Below, in pieces: positions 1 to 10,362 of a stretch of 54,963 nt of DNA. Position numbers and translations under genes: made by a program. Each line of letters starts with the position of its first letter. The stretch's first letter is position 1. Source of the DNA: Desulfofustis glycolicus DSM 9705 (GTDB lineage Bacteria > Desulfobacterota > Desulfobulbia > Desulfobulbales > Desulfocapsaceae); contig NZ_FQXS01000028.1 of NCBI RefSeq assembly GCF_900130015.1, forward strand, positions 1 to 54,963, written 5' to 3'. The notes below the pieces were generated by a model that saw nothing but the letters and a program-made list of their open reading frames with translations, searched no databases and was not told the DNA's origin.

Positions 1-596
1 ACTCCTATATTCCTGAGCCGGAGCGTGATATCGACCAGCCGTTTCTGATGCCGGTTGAGGATGTGTTCTCGATCTCCGGTCGCGGAACGGTAGCGACGGG
101 CCGTGTCGAGCGGGGCGTCATCAAAGTCGGTGAGGAAGTTGAGGTTGTCGGTATCCGCAAGACGCAGAAGACGGTCGTGACGGGCGTCGAGATGTTCCGC
201 AAGCTGCTCGACCAGGGCCAGGCGGGCGACAATATCGGTGCGCTGCTGCGCGGCGTGAAGCGTGACGAGATTGAGCGCGGCCAGGTGTTGGCGAAGCCGG
301 GCTCGATTACCCCGCACACCAAGTTCAAGGCGGAGTGCTATATCTTGAGCAAGGATGAGGGTGGTCGCCACACGCCGTTTTTCAACGGATACCGGCCGCA
401 GTTTTATTTCCGGACGACCGACGTGACGGGAGTAGTGACGTTGTCCGAGGGAGTGGAGATGGTGATGCCGGGCGACAACGTGTCGATCGATGCGGAGTTG
501 ATCACCCCGATCGCCATGGACACCGGACTGCGCTTTGCGATCCGTGAAGGCGGCCGTACGGTCGGCGCCGGCGTTATCAGTGAAATCATAGCCTAA
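1..596 (+). CDS. tuf: Elongation factor Tu, C-terminal part (partial)
   Basis: The reading frame is open from the window edge (first full codon at position 3) and ends at TAA 594-596. The roughly 197 residues cover the end of the GTPase domain and beta-barrel domains 2 and 3 of EF-Tu, which delivers aminoacyl-tRNA to the ribosome as a GTP complex. Recognisable blocks are [45 protein letters not shown] and [14 protein letters not shown]. The first half of the usual ~396 residues lies outside the window. rpsJ follows 11 bp later, the common tuf-rpsJ junction. The start and the P-loop cannot be seen. Confidence 0.97.
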   Translation, partial: SYIPEPERDIDQPFLMPVEDVFSISGRGTVATGRVERGVIKVGEEVEVVGIRKTQKTVVTGVEMFRKLLDQGQAGDNIGALLRGVKRDEIERGQVLAKPGSITPHTKFKAECYILSKDEGGRHTPFFNGYRPQFYFRTTDVTGVVTLSEGVEMVMPGDNVSIDAELITPIAMDTGLRFAIREGGRTVGAGVISEIIA

Positions 597-607
597 GGTC
601 ACCTCCG

Positions 608-922
608 ATGATACCTACCGAGAAAATTCGTATACGACTCAAAGCATACGACCATAAGCTGCTCGACCAATCAACGCACGAGATCGTCGATACTGCACGT
701 CGTACCGGTTCCGCCGTGGTTGGACCGATTCCGCTGCCGACATCGACCAAGAAATTCTGTATCCTTCGTTCACCGCACGTGGACAAGAAATCTCGGGAGC
801 AGTTCGAGATGAGAACCCACCGCCGGCTTCTCGATATCCTCGAACCGACCCAGCAGACTATCGATCTGTTGATGAAACTGGAACTCTCAGCCGGCGTAGA
901 CGTTGAGATCAAGCTTCCGTAA
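608..922 (+). CDS. rpsJ: 30S ribosomal protein S10
   Basis: This 104-residue protein has normal S10 length. It carries the S10 core [15 protein letters not shown] near the N terminus and [20 protein letters not shown] in the middle. S10 sits in the head of the 30S subunit and, from family knowledge, also pairs with NusB in transcription antitermination. The ATG follows an AAGGTCACCTCCG stretch just after tuf. It is the first gene of the S10-type ribosomal run. Confidence 0.98.
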   Translation: MIPTEKIRIRLKAYDHKLLDQSTHEIVDTARRTGSAVVGPIPLPTSTKKFCILRSPHVDKKSREQFEMRTHRRLLDILEPTQQTIDLLMKLELSAGVDVEIKLP

Positions 923-964
923 TCAGCAGTAAACGTTAAGCACAGAGAAGCATCGGGTACGATT

Positions 965-1594
965 ATGCCAAAGACTATGGGGATTTTGGGCAAAAAACTC
1001 GGGATGACCCGCATCTATAACGAGTTGGGAGTGGTCATTCCGGTGACGGTGATACAGGCCGGCCCCTGCACGGTTCTGCAGGTCAAGACGGCCGACAAGG
1101 AAGGCTACAACGCCATCCAGGTCGGCTTCGATCCGAAACGGCCGAATCGGGTAACCAAACCGGAAGCGGGACACTGCAAAGCGGCCGGAGCCGACGGGTT
1201 TTATCATATCCGCGAATTTCACGTGGATAACCCGGGTGACTACCAGGTCGGTCAGCAGCTCTCGCTGGACGATGTCGTCAAGATCGGCGATCTGGTCGAT
1301 GTCCAGGGCAAAAGTAAGGGGCGCGGTTTTCAGGGGGTCGTCAAACGGTATGGCTTCAAAGGCGGCCGTGATACCCACGGTTCGATGTTTCACCGTGCTC
1401 CGGGATCCATCGGCTGCAGTGCCTGGCCGAGCCGGGTCATCAAGGGCAAACGGTTGCCGGGACGCATGGGCAACGAGACGGTCCTGAAGAAGAGCCTCAA
1501 AGTAGTGGACGTTCGGCCGGAAGATCATGTTGTCCTGCTCAAGGGGTCAGTGCCCGGAGCCAAAAATGGTCTGTTGAAGATATTTTCGAGATAA
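965..1594 (+). CDS. rplC: 50S ribosomal protein L3
   Basis: This 209-residue protein matches bacterial L3 over its whole length. It starts [16 protein letters not shown] (after MPKT) and holds the loop [17 protein letters not shown] followed by [10 protein letters not shown], which reaches towards the peptidyl transferase centre. L3 is an early-assembling 23S rRNA binder. It lies between rpsJ and rplD in canonical order, with a 42-bp gap upstream. Confidence 0.98.
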   Translation: MPKTMGILGKKLGMTRIYNELGVVIPVTVIQAGPCTVLQVKTADKEGYNAIQVGFDPKRPNRVTKPEAGHCKAAGADGFYHIREFHVDNPGDYQVGQQLSLDDVVKIGDLVDVQGKSKGRGFQGVVKRYGFKGGRDTHGSMFHRAPGSIGCSAWPSRVIKGKRLPGRMGNETVLKKSLKVVDVRPEDHVVLLKGSVPGAKNGLLKIFSR

Positions 1595-1624
1595 GGCAGC
1601 AGCGACCGGCTCAAGGAGAAGATA

Positions 1625-2248
1625 ATGTCGACGGTAGAAGTAAAAAATATCAAGAATGAAAAGGTTGGCGAGATCGAGTTGAACGACCAGATCTTCAATC
1701 GAGAGGTCAAGCCATATCTGCTCCACGATGTGGTTCGTCAGCAACGTGCCGCCAAGCGTGCCGGTACTGCCAGTACCAAAGGACGCGGTGAAGTGAAAGG
1801 GAGCAGTGCCAAACCGTGGCGCCAGAAAGGCACCGGGCGCGCCCGGGCCGGCAACAAGCGGTCGCCGCTGTGGCGCGGCGGTGGCGTCGTCTTCGGTCCC
1901 AAACCGCGTGATTTCAACTTTAAACTAAACCGCAAGGTGCGGCAGCAGGCCATATCGATGGCGATTTCTGCCCGCCTCCAGGAAGGTAATCTGGTCGTGC
2001 TCGACGATTTTACCATGGAAGCGATCAAGACCAAGGATTTCGTGACGATCATGGACGTGCTGCAGCTCAATAACGCCCTGATCATTATTGACGGCGATAA
2101 CGAGGTCCTCAGTAAATCGTCACGCAACGTGCCGGGCTACAAGGTTATGAAAACCGAGGGGCTGAACGTATACGATATTCTCCTGCACGAGAAGTTGGTG
2201 CTCCTGCAGCCCGCCATCCCGAGCCTGGAAGAGAGGTTTACGGCATGA
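1625..2248 (+). CDS. rplD: 50S ribosomal protein L4
   Basis: This 207-residue protein has the L4/L1e signature. The basic loop [19 protein letters not shown] lines the exit tunnel in known ribosomes and is followed by [18 protein letters not shown]. In E. coli L4 represses the S10 operon by attenuation; whether that applies here cannot be seen. An AAGGAGA ribosome binding site precedes the ATG. The stop overlaps the rplW start by 4 bp (ATGA), so the two are probably translationally coupled. Confidence 0.98.
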   Translation: MSTVEVKNIKNEKVGEIELNDQIFNREVKPYLLHDVVRQQRAAKRAGTASTKGRGEVKGSSAKPWRQKGTGRARAGNKRSPLWRGGGVVFGPKPRDFNFKLNRKVRQQAISMAISARLQEGNLVVLDDFTMEAIKTKDFVTIMDVLQLNNALIIIDGDNEVLSKSSRNVPGYKVMKTEGLNVYDILLHEKLVLLQPAIPSLEERFTA

Positions 2249-2532
2249 AAAACATGTACAGTGTCCTGCAGGGGCCATGTCTGACGGAAAAGGCCAACCT
2301 GCAGCAGGAAATGGGCAACAAGGTCGTGTTCAAGGTACATCCCGACGCCAATAAGATCGAGATCAGGAAAGCCGTCGAGAGCATGTTCAAGGTGAAGGTC
2401 CGGGACGTAAAAACTGTCTCCATGCCCGGCAAGCAGAAACGGGTCGGCAAGCATTTCGGCCGTACCCAGGACTGGAAAAAAGCCTACGTCACCTTGGCCG
2501 AGGGCGAGATCAACTTTGTTGACGAACTGTAG
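2245..2532 (+). CDS. rplW: 50S ribosomal protein L23
   Basis: This 95-residue protein is typical of L23, which sits at the tunnel exit and docks trigger factor and SRP. Visible family blocks are LTEKANLQQEMGNKVVFKVH and DANKIEIRKAVESMFKVKV. It starts inside the rplD stop codon (ATGA overlap at 2245-2248). rplB follows after 79 bp. Confidence 0.97.
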   Translation: MKNMYSVLQGPCLTEKANLQQEMGNKVVFKVHPDANKIEIRKAVESMFKVKVRDVKTVSMPGKQKRVGKHFGRTQDWKKAYVTLAEGEINFVDEL

Positions 2533-2611
2533 TCAGGACGCTTCGCCGAAACATGCGGCGATCGTTGAAACGAGCTAGCCAACGCAAATATGATGGAGCG
2601 ATTGGGAAATC

Positions 2612-3433
2612 ATGGCAATAAAGACTTATAAACCAACATCAGCCGGCAAGCGACACCACGTGTCGACCAGGAATCCGGATCTGTCGAATAGCGAGCCTGA
2701 ACGAAGCCTGGTGGTGAGCCTGAATCGAAGCGGCGGACGTAACAATTACGGGCGGATTACCACGCGGCACCAGGGTGGCGGACACAAGCGAAAGTACCGG
2801 ATCATCGACTTCAAACGCAACAAGACCGATATCGTTGCCAGGGTGGTGTCGATCGAGTACGACCCGAACCGTTCCGCCAATATTGCCCTGCTCAGCTATC
2901 TCGACGGTGAGAAGCAGTACATCCTTGCCCCGGACGGGATTGCCGTCGGCGATCAGGTGGTGGCCGGCGACAAGGTAGATATTCAGCCGGGCAATTGTCT
3001 GCCGATGGCCAATATCCCGCTGGGTACGGTGATTCACAACATCGAGATGAAAATCGGTAAAGGTGCCCAACTGGTACGCAGTGCCGGCGCTTCGGCGCAG
3101 TTGATGGCCAAAGAGGGCAATTACGTGCTAGTCCGGTTGCCGTCCGGTGAGGTGCGTAAATTCCACAACTTGTGCCGTGCCTGCATCGGCCAGGTCGGTA
3201 ATCGCGAGCACGAAAGCCAGAAGCTGGGTAAGGCCGGACGCTCCCGGTGGCTCGGCCGGCGACCTTCCGTTCGTGGTGTCGCGATGAACCCGGTCGACCA
3301 TCCGATGGGCGGTGGCGAAGGAAAGAGTTCCGGCGGACGTCATCCTTGTACGCCATGGGGTCAGCCGACCAAAGGCTATAAGACGAGAGTGAAGAAAGCG
3401 TCTGACAAGATGATTGTCAAACGGAGATCATAA
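2612..3433 (+). CDS. rplB: 50S ribosomal protein L2
   Basis: This 273-residue protein has the standard L2 length. L2 is one of the most conserved large-subunit proteins, needed for subunit joining and peptidyl transfer. The near-invariant C-terminal block [20 protein letters not shown] is present and includes the histidine implicated at the catalytic centre. N-terminal blocks include [20 protein letters not shown]. It sits between rplW and rpsS in canonical order. Confidence 0.98.
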   Translation: MAIKTYKPTSAGKRHHVSTRNPDLSNSEPERSLVVSLNRSGGRNNYGRITTRHQGGGHKRKYRIIDFKRNKTDIVARVVSIEYDPNRSANIALLSYLDGEKQYILAPDGIAVGDQVVAGDKVDIQPGNCLPMANIPLGTVIHNIEMKIGKGAQLVRSAGASAQLMAKEGNYVLVRLPSGEVRKFHNLCRACIGQVGNREHESQKLGKAGRSRWLGRRPSVRGVAMNPVDHPMGGGEGKSSGGRHPCTPWGQPTKGYKTRVKKASDKMIVKRRS

Positions 3434-3446
3434 CAAGGAGTAGATA

Positions 3447-3719
3447 ATGTCTCGCTCAGTTAAAAAAGGACCATTTATCGATGATCATCTGTCAAAAAAG
3501 GTGGAAAGCGCCGTTGAGTCCGGTTCCCGAAAGGTGATCAAGACCTGGTCGCGGCGGTCGGACATTGTGCCGGAGATGGTCGGACTCACCTTCGCCGTTC
3601 ACAACGGCAAGAAATTCGTGCCGGTATTCGTCACCGAGAACATGGTCGGACACAAGCTCGGAGAGTTTTCCCCCACCAGAACGTTCTATGGTCACGCAGC
3701 GGACAGGAAGAAAAAATAA
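3447..3719 (+). CDS. rpsS: 30S ribosomal protein S19
   Basis: This 90-residue S19 starts [15 protein letters not shown] and ends with [20 protein letters not shown], both diagnostic. S19 binds the 3' domain of 16S rRNA in the 30S head with S13. It is preceded by AAGGAG and lies 13 bp after rplB, so cotranscription is clear. Confidence 0.98.
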   Translation: MSRSVKKGPFIDDHLSKKVESAVESGSRKVIKTWSRRSDIVPEMVGLTFAVHNGKKFVPVFVTENMVGHKLGEFSPTRTFYGHAADRKKK

Positions 3720-3758
3720 CGACACTGTTGGTGACACCACGTATTGGGAGTAGACAAG

Positions 3759-4091
3759 ATGGAAGCACGAGCCGTTGGAAAATATATCCGGATATCGCCA
3801 CAGAAAGCACGTCTGGTGGCCGATGTCGTCCGCGGTATGAACGTCGACAAGGCAATCACGACCTTGAAGTTCATGCCGAAAAAAGGGGCGGCCATTATCC
3901 GGCAGGTGATTGAATCCGCCGTGGCCAATGCCACCCAGGACGATCGGGTTGATGTCGATAGTTTGTTTGTCAAAAAGATCGATATCGACGGTGGGCCGTC
4001 ATTGAAGCGGATCATGCCGCGGGCCCAGGGTAGGGCTACCAGAATTATCAAGCGTACCAGCCACATCACGGTGGTTCTTGACGAGAGTTGA
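3759..4091 (+). CDS. rplV: 50S ribosomal protein L22
   Basis: This 110-residue L22 starts [20 protein letters not shown]. The C-terminal half holds the tunnel-lining hairpin [20 protein letters not shown] chose ATG 3759 because GGGAG at 3746-3750 is a good ribosome binding site for it. An in-frame TTG at 3744 overlaps that site and would add five residues absent from the family. Confidence 0.97.
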   Translation: MEARAVGKYIRISPQKARLVADVVRGMNVDKAITTLKFMPKKGAAIIRQVIESAVANATQDDRVDVDSLFVKKIDIDGGPSLKRIMPRAQGRATRIIKRTSHITVVLDES

Positions 4092-4170
4092 GGAGCGTCC
4101 TGATGACGAGCAACGCTGCTGTTGCACACGACACTTTCTCATTAATCAACTACTCAGTTGGAGGGTTATT

Positions 4171-4818
4171 TTGGGCCAGAAGGTTAATCCAATAGGACTA
4201 AGACTGAATATCACCCGTTCGTGGGATTCTATCTGGTACGCGGACAAAGAGTACAGCACGTATCTCATTGAAGATCAGAAGATACGGAAGTACCTGAAAA
4301 AACGTCTTTACCATGCCGGACTGTCCAAGGTGACGATAGAACGTACCGGAGAGAAAATCCGGATCAAGCTCTACACCGCACGGCCGGGCATTGTCATCGG
4401 CAAGAAGGGAGCGGAGATCGAGACCTTGAAAAAAGATCTCGAAAAGTTTGTCAAGCGTCCGGTGACCCTCGACATCCAGGAGGTTCGGCGACCGGAAGCC
4501 GATGCCCAGCTGATCGCTGAAAGCATCGCCTCCCAGCTCGAACGGCGCGTCGCTTTTCGTCGGGCTATGAAAAAGGCTGTCAATTCAGCCCTGCGCTTCG
4601 GCGTTCAGGGGATCAAGATATCCTGTTCCGGCAGGCTCGGCGGCGCCGAAATGTCGCGCTGTGAATGGGTTCGGGAAGGCCGGGTGCCGCTGCACACCCT
4701 TCGTGCCGACGTTGATTATGCATTGGCCGAGGCCAATACCACCTATGGAATCATTGGCGTCAAAGTCTGGATTTTCCATGGAGAGGTTCTCGAAGAACGG
4801 GAACAGGCGAGCAATTGA
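4171..4818 (+). CDS. rpsC: 30S ribosomal protein S3 (TTG start)
   Basis: This 215-residue protein begins [13 protein letters not shown] after the initiator, the universal S3 N terminus. It has the KH RNA-binding motif [18 protein letters not shown] and the C-terminal block [21 protein letters not shown]3 lines the mRNA entry channel. The start is TTG 4171, preceded by GGAGGG at about 4160-4165; the open frame upstream back to 4078 has no S3-like sequence. The gene sits between rplV and rplP. Confidence 0.96.
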   Translation: MGQKVNPIGLRLNITRSWDSIWYADKEYSTYLIEDQKIRKYLKKRLYHAGLSKVTIERTGEKIRIKLYTARPGIVIGKKGAEIETLKKDLEKFVKRPVTLDIQEVRRPEADAQLIAESIASQLERRVAFRRAMKKAVNSALRFGVQGIKISCSGRLGGAEMSRCEWVREGRVPLHTLRADVDYALAEANTTYGIIGVKVWIFHGEVLEEREQASN

Positions 4819-4871
4819 TTGTGACCATGCTGTACTGAGTTTTCAGAGAAGAACTACACGTGGAGTAAGAT

Positions 4872-5288
4872 ATGTTAAGTCCGAAGAAGGTAAAACATAG
4901 AAAGGTTTTCACAGGCAAACTGCGAGGTACCGCCCAGCGGGGCGCGACCATCGCTTTTGGCGAGTATGCCTTGAAGGCAGTCAGCAGCGGTCGGATGACC
5001 GCCCAGCAGATCGAGGCAGCCCGTATCGCCATCAACCGAAAAATCAAACGTGGCGGAAAGGTCTGGATCAGGGTTTTCCCCGATAAGCCGGTAACCAAGA
5101 AGCCGGCCGAGACCAGGATGGGTAAAGGTAAGGGAAGCCCGGAATTCTGGGTTGCACCTGTCAAACCCGGCAAGATCCTTTATGAATTGTCCGGCGTTAC
5201 CGAAGAACTGGCGGTGCGTGCCCTGACGCTGGCCGGCAATAAACTGCCGTTTGCCACCAAGGTTATTTCCAAGAGGAGTCTCGTATGA
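4872..5288 (+). CDS. rplP: 50S ribosomal protein L16
   Basis: This 138-residue protein begins [19 protein letters not shown] and carries [20 protein letters not shown] and [16 protein letters not shown], the L16 signature. L16 contacts the A site and the CCA end of tRNA. Its stop overlaps the rpmC start by ATGA. Confidence 0.98.
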   Translation: MLSPKKVKHRKVFTGKLRGTAQRGATIAFGEYALKAVSSGRMTAQQIEAARIAINRKIKRGGKVWIRVFPDKPVTKKPAETRMGKGKGSPEFWVAPVKPGKILYELSGVTEELAVRALTLAGNKLPFATKVISKRSLV

Positions 5289-5476
5289 AAGCCGAAGATG
5301 TACGAAAAATGTCCGTCGAGGAACGCGCCAAGAAGGAAAAGGAGCTGCGAGAGGAACTCGGCAACCTGGCTTTCCAGCACAAGCTCCGTCCTCTGGAAGA
5401 TACGTCGCGCCTGCGGAAAGTTAAAAAAGACATTGCCCGTATCATGACGATTAGCAACCAAAAACAAGCGAATTGA
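5285..5476 (+). CDS. rpmC: 50S ribosomal protein L29
   Basis: This 63-residue L29 is a short helical protein near the tunnel exit. The family pattern is clear: [19 protein letters not shown] followed by [20 protein letters not shown]. An AAGAGGAGT ribosome binding site lies inside the end of rplP, and the ATG overlaps the rplP TGA. Confidence 0.97.
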   Translation: MKAEDVRKMSVEERAKKEKELREELGNLAFQHKLRPLEDTSRLRKVKKDIARIMTISNQKQAN

Positions 5477-5538
5477 CGGAACGTTTGGGACATTTATACA
5501 AATGATGATTTCGCGCCTCAACCTCTTTAATTGACATT

Positions 5539-5799
5539 ATGAGCGAACAAAACAAAGCACGAAAAACCAGGACCGGTTCCGTTGTCAGCAATGGCATGGA
5601 AAAGACAGTGGTAGTCCGCGTTGAACGCAAATTTCGGCATAAGCTCTACGGCAAATATGTCAAAACAAGCGTCAAGTACCTTGCCGACGACCCGGGGAAT
5701 CAATGCAATATCGGGGATCTCGTCCTCATAGAGGAATGTCGCCCGTTGAGCAAAAAGAAGCGTTGGCGGGTTAAAACCATACTTCAACAGGCGGAATAA
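5539..5799 (+). CDS. rpsQ: 30S ribosomal protein S17
   Basis: This 86-residue protein is an OB-fold binder of 16S rRNA. Family blocks are RTGSVVSNGMEKTVVVRVER and the signature GDLVLIEECRPLSKKKRWRV. It lies 62 bp after rpmC in canonical order. No strong ribosome binding site is visible before the ATG (ATTGACATT). Confidence 0.96.
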   Translation: MSEQNKARKTRTGSVVSNGMEKTVVVRVERKFRHKLYGKYVKTSVKYLADDPGNQCNIGDLVLIEECRPLSKKKRWRVKTILQQAE

Positions 5800-5857
5800 C
5801 GTTTGCGGCTCGTTGGTGGCTGAGACGAGCCAGGGCTGATAGAGATCAGGTGACATT

Positions 5858-6226
5858 ATGATACAAACCGAAACAATACTCAATGTTGCCGACAACTCCG
5901 GCGCGCGGAAGGTCTTGTGCATCAGGGTTCTCGGCGGCACGAAGAAGAGATATGCCGGCATCGGCGATGTCATCGTCGTATCGGTGAAGGAAGCGATTCC
6001 CCATGCGAAGGTGAAGAAGGGCGATGTGATGACAGCGGTTATCGTTCGTACCAAAAAAGAGATGAACCGAATGGACGATACCTGGGTGAAGTTTGATGAG
6101 AACGCGGCGGTCTTGCTTTCCAACGCCGGTGAACCGATTGGTACTCGTATCTTCGGACCGGTTGCTCGGGAGCTGAGAAACCGGGGATTCATGAAGATCG
6201 TCTCCCTCGCTCCAGAAGTGCTTTGA
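5858..6226 (+). CDS. rplN: 50S ribosomal protein L14
   Basis: This 122-residue L14 begins [20 protein letters not shown]. It contains [17 protein letters not shown] and ends [13 protein letters not shown], all standard. L14 lies at the subunit interface near bridge B8 and is the docking site for the silencing factor RsfS. Confidence 0.98.
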   Translation: MIQTETILNVADNSGARKVLCIRVLGGTKKRYAGIGDVIVVSVKEAIPHAKVKKGDVMTAVIVRTKKEMNRMDDTWVKFDENAAVLLSNAGEPIGTRIFGPVARELRNRGFMKIVSLAPEVL

Positions 6227-6266
6227 TGATAATTCGCCGCATGACACAGCAAGGATAGGTACAACA

Positions 6267-6599
6267 ATGAGAAAAGGCAGAACATACCTGAAGGCGAACG
6301 ATCAGGTGGAAGTGATCGCCGGAAAAGACAAGGGACGGGTTGGCAAGGTGCTCAAAGTGTTTCCTGCCAGCGACAAGGCCACGGTGGAGCGGATCAACAT
6401 GATCAAGCGACATACCAAACCCCGTGATGCCAGTCAGCAAGGGCAGATTGTCGAGCGTGAGGCCCCGATACATGTATCCAATCTACAGATGATCTGTCCC
6501 GAATGCACGCAGACCGGTCGGATCGGCAAGAAGATACTGGAAGATGGCACAAAGGTTCGTTACTGCAAGAAATGCGGTGAATCGATCGAAAGCAAATAA
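6267..6599 (+). CDS. rplX: 50S ribosomal protein L24
   Basis: This 110-residue L24 has the KOW motif [18 protein letters not shown], which initiates large-subunit assembly. The C-terminal half carries two CxxC pairs (ICPEC and YCKKC), a possible zinc knuckle seen in many but not all bacterial L24 proteins. The gene lies 40 bp after rplN. Confidence 0.97.
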   Translation: MRKGRTYLKANDQVEVIAGKDKGRVGKVLKVFPASDKATVERINMIKRHTKPRDASQQGQIVEREAPIHVSNLQMICPECTQTGRIGKKILEDGTKVRYCKKCGESIESK

Positions 6600-6634
6600 C
6601 AGGTCGCCAACGAGGGTCACGTCAGGAGTTACAC

Positions 6635-7174
6635 ATGGGTGCACTTAAGGACTTTTATAATACGGAATGCGTTCCGGCACTGAAAGAACAGTTCGGTTAT
6701 ACGAACCTGCTGCAGGTGCCGAAACTAGAGAAGATCGTACTGAACATGGGGCTGGGTGAAGCGGTCCAGAACCCGAAAATCGTGGAAAGTGCGGCGCAGG
6801 AATTGAGCATGATCGCCGGACAGAAGGCGGTTATTACCAAGGCGAAACGATCGATTGCCGGCTTCAAGTTGAGAGAAGGGATGCCGATCGGTTGCCGGGT
6901 GACCTTGCGTGGTGACCGGATGTACGATTTTTTCAGTAAACTGGTCAATATCGCACTGCCCCGGGTTCGTGACTTTCGCGGCGTATCGCCGAAAGGGTTC
7001 GACGGTCGCGGCAACTATTCACTGGGAGTCAAGGAAGAGATCATCTTCCCCGAGATCGATTACGACAAAATCGATAAGATCAAAGGGTTGAACATATCCA
7101 TCGTGACCAGCGCCGAGAGCAACGAAGAAGGACGCTCCCTGCTGACCCTGATGGGCATGCCGTTCAGGAAATAA
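6635..7174 (+). CDS. rplE: 50S ribosomal protein L5
   Basis: This 179-residue protein binds 5S rRNA and helps form the central protuberance. Visible L5 blocks are [53 protein letters not shown] and the end [18 protein letters not shown] site precedes the ATG. A 143-bp spacer separates it from rpsN. Confidence 0.98.
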   Translation: MGALKDFYNTECVPALKEQFGYTNLLQVPKLEKIVLNMGLGEAVQNPKIVESAAQELSMIAGQKAVITKAKRSIAGFKLREGMPIGCRVTLRGDRMYDFFSKLVNIALPRVRDFRGVSPKGFDGRGNYSLGVKEEIIFPEIDYDKIDKIKGLNISIVTSAESNEEGRSLLTLMGMPFRK

Positions 7175-7317
7175 TGAGCGCCCCGCAAGGTCTCCGGTTA
7201 GCGGCTTTTTCCGAAGAATCGTCGGCGAGGCAGGATGTAATGCAGCGGAGGACTGGCGGATGCGTCGGACTATCAATGAGACAACAGCGTATTCATATCG
7301 GATGAGTGGAGGTTGGT

Positions 7318-7503
7318 TTGGCTAAGAAATCGATGATTGCGAGGGCGCAACGAAAACCCAAGTTCAAGGTTCGGCAACATAACCGATGCCCTCTTTGTGG
7401 CCGGCCACGAGCGTTTATCAGGAAGTTCGGCGTCTGCCGGCTCTGCTTCAGGTCGTTGGCCTCGAAGGGCGAAATTACAGGTGTGACCAAATCGAGCTGG
7501 TAG
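7318..7503 (+). CDS. rpsN: 30S ribosomal protein S14, zinc type (TTG start)
   Basis: This 61-residue S14 is of the short zinc-binding type. CPLC and CRLC pairs flank [12 protein letters not shown], and the protein ends [12 protein letters not shown] chose TTG 7318 ([11 protein letters not shown] follows), with GTGGAGG about 6 bp upstream. An in-frame ATG at 7306 would add MEVG by reading through the ribosome binding site. S14 lies in the 30S head. Confidence 0.95.
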   Translation: MAKKSMIARAQRKPKFKVRQHNRCPLCGRPRAFIRKFGVCRLCFRSLASKGEITGVTKSSW

Positions 7504-7561
7504 CAGCGAAGACTATACCGCTGATTAGTCAAACGATTGATTCATAGAAGGAGTTTTCGCT

Positions 7562-7960
7562 ATGTCGATGAGCGATCCCCTGGCAGACATGCTGACCAGG
7601 ATACGAAATGCAGTAATGGTGAAGTATGACACGGTGCGGATGCCGAAGTCAAACATCAAGGTTAATGTGGCCAAAGTGCTCGAAGATGAGGGTTATATCG
7701 TCGGGTACCAAGTCTCCGACGAGGGCCCGCAGGGCACGTTGACCATCAATCTGAAGTACGGGCCGAACGGTGAACCGGTTATCACCGGCCTCAAGCGTGT
7801 CAGCAAACCCGGTTTGCGCCAGTACGCCAAGGCCGGCGATGTCCCGACCGTCATGAACGGTCTGGGGGTTGCCATCGTCTCCACCTCAAAGGGAATAATT
7901 ACCGACCGGGCCGCACGTAAATTGAACACCGGTGGTGAGATACTGTGCCAGGTGTGGTAA
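7562..7960 (+). CDS. rpsH: 30S ribosomal protein S8
   Basis: This 132-residue S8 begins with the typical [13 protein letters not shown] after MSMS and ends with the signature [19 protein letters not shown]. It is a primary binder of the 16S central domain and, in E. coli, represses the spc operon at rplE; that control is not visible here. AAGGAG lies 9 bp before ATG 7562. ATG 7568 is a possible alternative start. Confidence 0.97.
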   Translation: MSMSDPLADMLTRIRNAVMVKYDTVRMPKSNIKVNVAKVLEDEGYIVGYQVSDEGPQGTLTINLKYGPNGEPVITGLKRVSKPGLRQYAKAGDVPTVMNGLGVAIVSTSKGIITDRAARKLNTGGEILCQVW

Positions 7961-7984
7961 CACCGGTTCGTAACGGAGGAAGAA

Positions 7985-8524
7985 ATGTCTCGAATTGGAA
8001 AAATGCCGATACCGGTGCCTGCGGGTGTCACGGTTGAGATCAAGGGGCAGGATATCTCGGTATCCGGCAAAAAAGGCACCTTGAATCGGACCGTTCACCC
8101 GGAAGTATCGCTGGTTCTGGAGGATGGGGCCATACTCGTCGACGGCAAACAGAAAAGCAGAAACATCTCGGCGTTTCGCGGGTTGACTCGGTCGCTGGTC
8201 AATAATATGGTGGTTGGCGTCGCCGAAGGGTTCAAGAAAGTGCTCGTCGTCGAGGGCGTCGGTTATCGGGCCAGCATGGCCGGGAATAATCTGTCGCTCA
8301 GCGTTGGCTATTCCAACCCGGTCGAATTTGCTCTGCCGGAAGGTGTAACCGGCAACATTGAAGGTAATACGAAAATTGTCCTCGAATCGATTGACAAAGA
8401 AACGCTCGGCTTGACTGCCGCCAAGATTCGTGCAATTCGGAAACCGGAGCCTTACAAGGGTAAGGGGATCCGTTACGAAGACGAACGGATCGTTCGCAAG
8501 GCCGGCAAGACCGGAGCGAAATAA
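7985..8524 (+). CDS. rplF: 50S ribosomal protein L6
   Basis: This 179-residue L6 begins [15 protein letters not shown] and ends with [20 protein letters not shown], the L6 signature. It lies near the factor-binding site of the 50S subunit. GGAGGAAGAA precedes the ATG, 24 bp after rpsH. Confidence 0.98.
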   Translation: MSRIGKMPIPVPAGVTVEIKGQDISVSGKKGTLNRTVHPEVSLVLEDGAILVDGKQKSRNISAFRGLTRSLVNNMVVGVAEGFKKVLVVEGVGYRASMAGNNLSLSVGYSNPVEFALPEGVTGNIEGNTKIVLESIDKETLGLTAAKIRAIRKPEPYKGKGIRYEDERIVRKAGKTGAK

Positions 8525-8568
8525 GGGTAGTATCTGACAGATCATTTTTACTGGTTGAGACAATCACG

Positions 8569-8934
8569 ATGGCTAAGACAAATCCCAGTACGGTAGCGCG
8601 CTTGAAGCGGGCAAAACGGATTCGCACCAAGGTGGTCGGCACGAGCGAACGGCCGCGCCTCAGCGTTTTCAAGAGCAGCAAGCATATTTATGCCCAGATC
8701 ATCGACGATAGCGCCGGAACGACATTGGTTTCCATGTCGACAAAGGAAAAATCGTTCGAACCAGCTGAAGAAAAAGGGAAAATCGCAGCCGCCAAAAAAG
8801 TGGGCGTGATCATTGCCGAACGGGCCAAAGCCGCCGGTATCAGCAAGGTGGTGTTCGACCGCGGCGGCTATATCTACCACGGTCGTATCAAGGCTCTGTC
8901 CGATGGCGCCCGTGAAGGCGGATTGGATTTTTAA
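8569..8934 (+). CDS. rplR: 50S ribosomal protein L18
   Basis: This 121-residue L18 delivers 5S rRNA together with L5. Blocks include [20 protein letters not shown] and [20 protein letters not shown]. The upstream site is weak (GGTTGAGACA). It lies between rplF and rpsE in canonical order. Confidence 0.97.
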   Translation: MAKTNPSTVARLKRAKRIRTKVVGTSERPRLSVFKSSKHIYAQIIDDSAGTTLVSMSTKEKSFEPAEEKGKIAAAKKVGVIIAERAKAAGISKVVFDRGGYIYHGRIKALSDGAREGGLDF

Positions 8935-8956
8935 CTCGTAACATAGGGGGTGTTCC

Positions 8957-9472
8957 TTGTCTGAGTTTAAGCGTTCCAAAGGTGAAATGGCTGAGGAACT
9001 GATTGAAAAAATAGTTTATATCAACCGAGTTGCCAAAGTTGTCAAAGGCGGGCGGCGCTTTAGTTTCAGTGCCATCGTGGTCGTCGGTGACGGAAACGGC
9101 AAAGTCGGTTACGGTCTGGGCAAAGCCAACCAGGTCCCCGAAGCGATTCGTAAGGGAATAGAAAAGGCTCGTCGGGACATGGAAACGATCGCACTGAGTG
9201 ACGTGTCGATCCCGCATGAGATCGTCGGCAAATACGGAGCCGGCAAGGTATTGCTCAAGCCCGCTTCGGAAGGTACCGGTGTGATCGCCGGCGGACCGGT
9301 ACGAGCCGTTCTCGAGGCTGCCGGTGTCGGCAACATTCTGACCAAGTGCCTGGGATCACATAATCCGCACAATATGGTCAAGGCGACGCTGGACGGTTTG
9401 CGGCGGCTGAGAAGCCCGCGGGTCATTGCCGAATTGCGCGGGAAAACCGTCGAGGAACTGGCATTGTCCTGA
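8957..9472 (+). CDS. rpsE: 30S ribosomal protein S5 (TTG start)
   Basis: This 171-residue S5 takes part in decoding fidelity. It shows [20 protein letters not shown] in the double-stranded RNA-binding fold and [17 protein letters not shown] at the C terminus. The start is TTG 8957 with AGGGGG 6 bp upstream. No better start is present between that site and the conserved core. Confidence 0.96.
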   Translation: MSEFKRSKGEMAEELIEKIVYINRVAKVVKGGRRFSFSAIVVVGDGNGKVGYGLGKANQVPEAIRKGIEKARRDMETIALSDVSIPHEIVGKYGAGKVLLKPASEGTGVIAGGPVRAVLEAAGVGNILTKCLGSHNPHNMVKATLDGLRRLRSPRVIAELRGKTVEELALS

Positions 9473-9546
9473 ACAGGCCCCAGACGGTCAGCGCCTCGCT
9501 GAGCGGTATGAGATCATTATTTTCAAACGAGAAACGGTGAAGTCCC

Positions 9547-9729
9547 ATGGCTGACACAATTACCTTCACATTGGTCAAGAGTGAGATCGGCAGTACGCAG
9601 AAGATTCGCGCGACACTGACCGGACTCGGCTTGACCAAACTGAATAAAACCATCACGCGCAAGGATACCCCGGAGATTCGGGGGATGCTCGCCAAAGTAG
9701 CGCATCTTGTCCGTGTCGAGGAGGCTTAA
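9547..9729 (+). CDS. rpmD: 50S ribosomal protein L30
   Basis: This 60-residue L30 shows [20 protein letters not shown] and ends HLVRVEEA, the normal pattern. It directly abuts rplO: its stop ends at 9729 and rplO starts at 9730. Confidence 0.96.
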   Translation: MADTITFTLVKSEIGSTQKIRATLTGLGLTKLNKTITRKDTPEIRGMLAKVAHLVRVEEA

Positions 9730-10191
9730 ATGTTGACTCTTGCAAACCTTGCCCCGCAGGAAGGTTCCCGAAAACCGAAGAAACGCGTTGGACGCGGCCC
9801 CGGGTCCGGTCATGGCAAGACCTCTGGCCGAGGACACAAAGGAGCCAAGGCCCGTTCCGGTTATCAATCGAAACCGGGCTTCGAAGGCGGTCAGATGCCG
9901 CTGCAGCGGCGGCTGCCGAAACGAGGCTTCAACAATATTTTCCGCAAACAATATGAAATCATCGGCCTGGGTCAGCTCGATGCCTTCGAGGCAGGACAGG
10001 AAATCAGCACCGAGACGCTGGTTGCCGCCGGTCTGGCCAAAGCCGGCAATGGTGTGAAGATTCTTGCCAACGGTGAAATCAGCAAGGCACTGACGGTGAA
10101 AGTTGAAAAGGTGAGCGGCACCGCTCGCGAACTGATCGAAAAGGCCGGTGGCACTGTTGTCGAAACTGCCGTATCGGGGCAACAAGGCTGA
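9730..10191 (+). CDS. rplO: 50S ribosomal protein L15
   Basis: This 153-residue L15 has the glycine-rich basic N terminus GRGPGSGHGKTSGRGHKG and then GFEGGQMPLQRRLPKRGF. It is a late-assembling 50S protein. GAGGAGG lies in the end of rpmD, 9 bp before the ATG. A structured 171-bp gap to secY follows. Confidence 0.97.
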   Translation: MLTLANLAPQEGSRKPKKRVGRGPGSGHGKTSGRGHKGAKARSGYQSKPGFEGGQMPLQRRLPKRGFNNIFRKQYEIIGLGQLDAFEAGQEISTETLVAAGLAKAGNGVKILANGEISKALTVKVEKVSGTARELIEKAGGTVVETAVSGQQG

Positions 10192-10222
10192 ACTTTATTT
10201 GCGATTGACCGTCAGTCCGTAT

Positions 10223-10289
10223 TTTTCCCGTCCTCAGTCATTGCCGGCGCAGCCGCTGGAACGGCCGACCGGCCGGAAGGACGGGAAAA
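10223..10289 (+). other. Long inverted repeat in the secY leader
   Basis: TTTTCCCGTCC (10223-10233) is perfectly complementary to GGACGGGAAAA (10279-10289). The 45-nt loop has its own GGCCGACCGGCCGG core. The repeat lies in the 171-bp gap between rplO and secY. As RNA it could form an 11-bp stem closing a smaller hairpin. It may be a regulatory leader, a processing site or a weak terminator; no U-run follows it. Confidence 0.45.
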
Positions 10290-10362
10290 CGGCTGTTTCG
10301 GATTCATATAGATTGACCGGCTCTGCTCGGGCCGAATCGATTGTAACGCCAAGGACGTGCCC

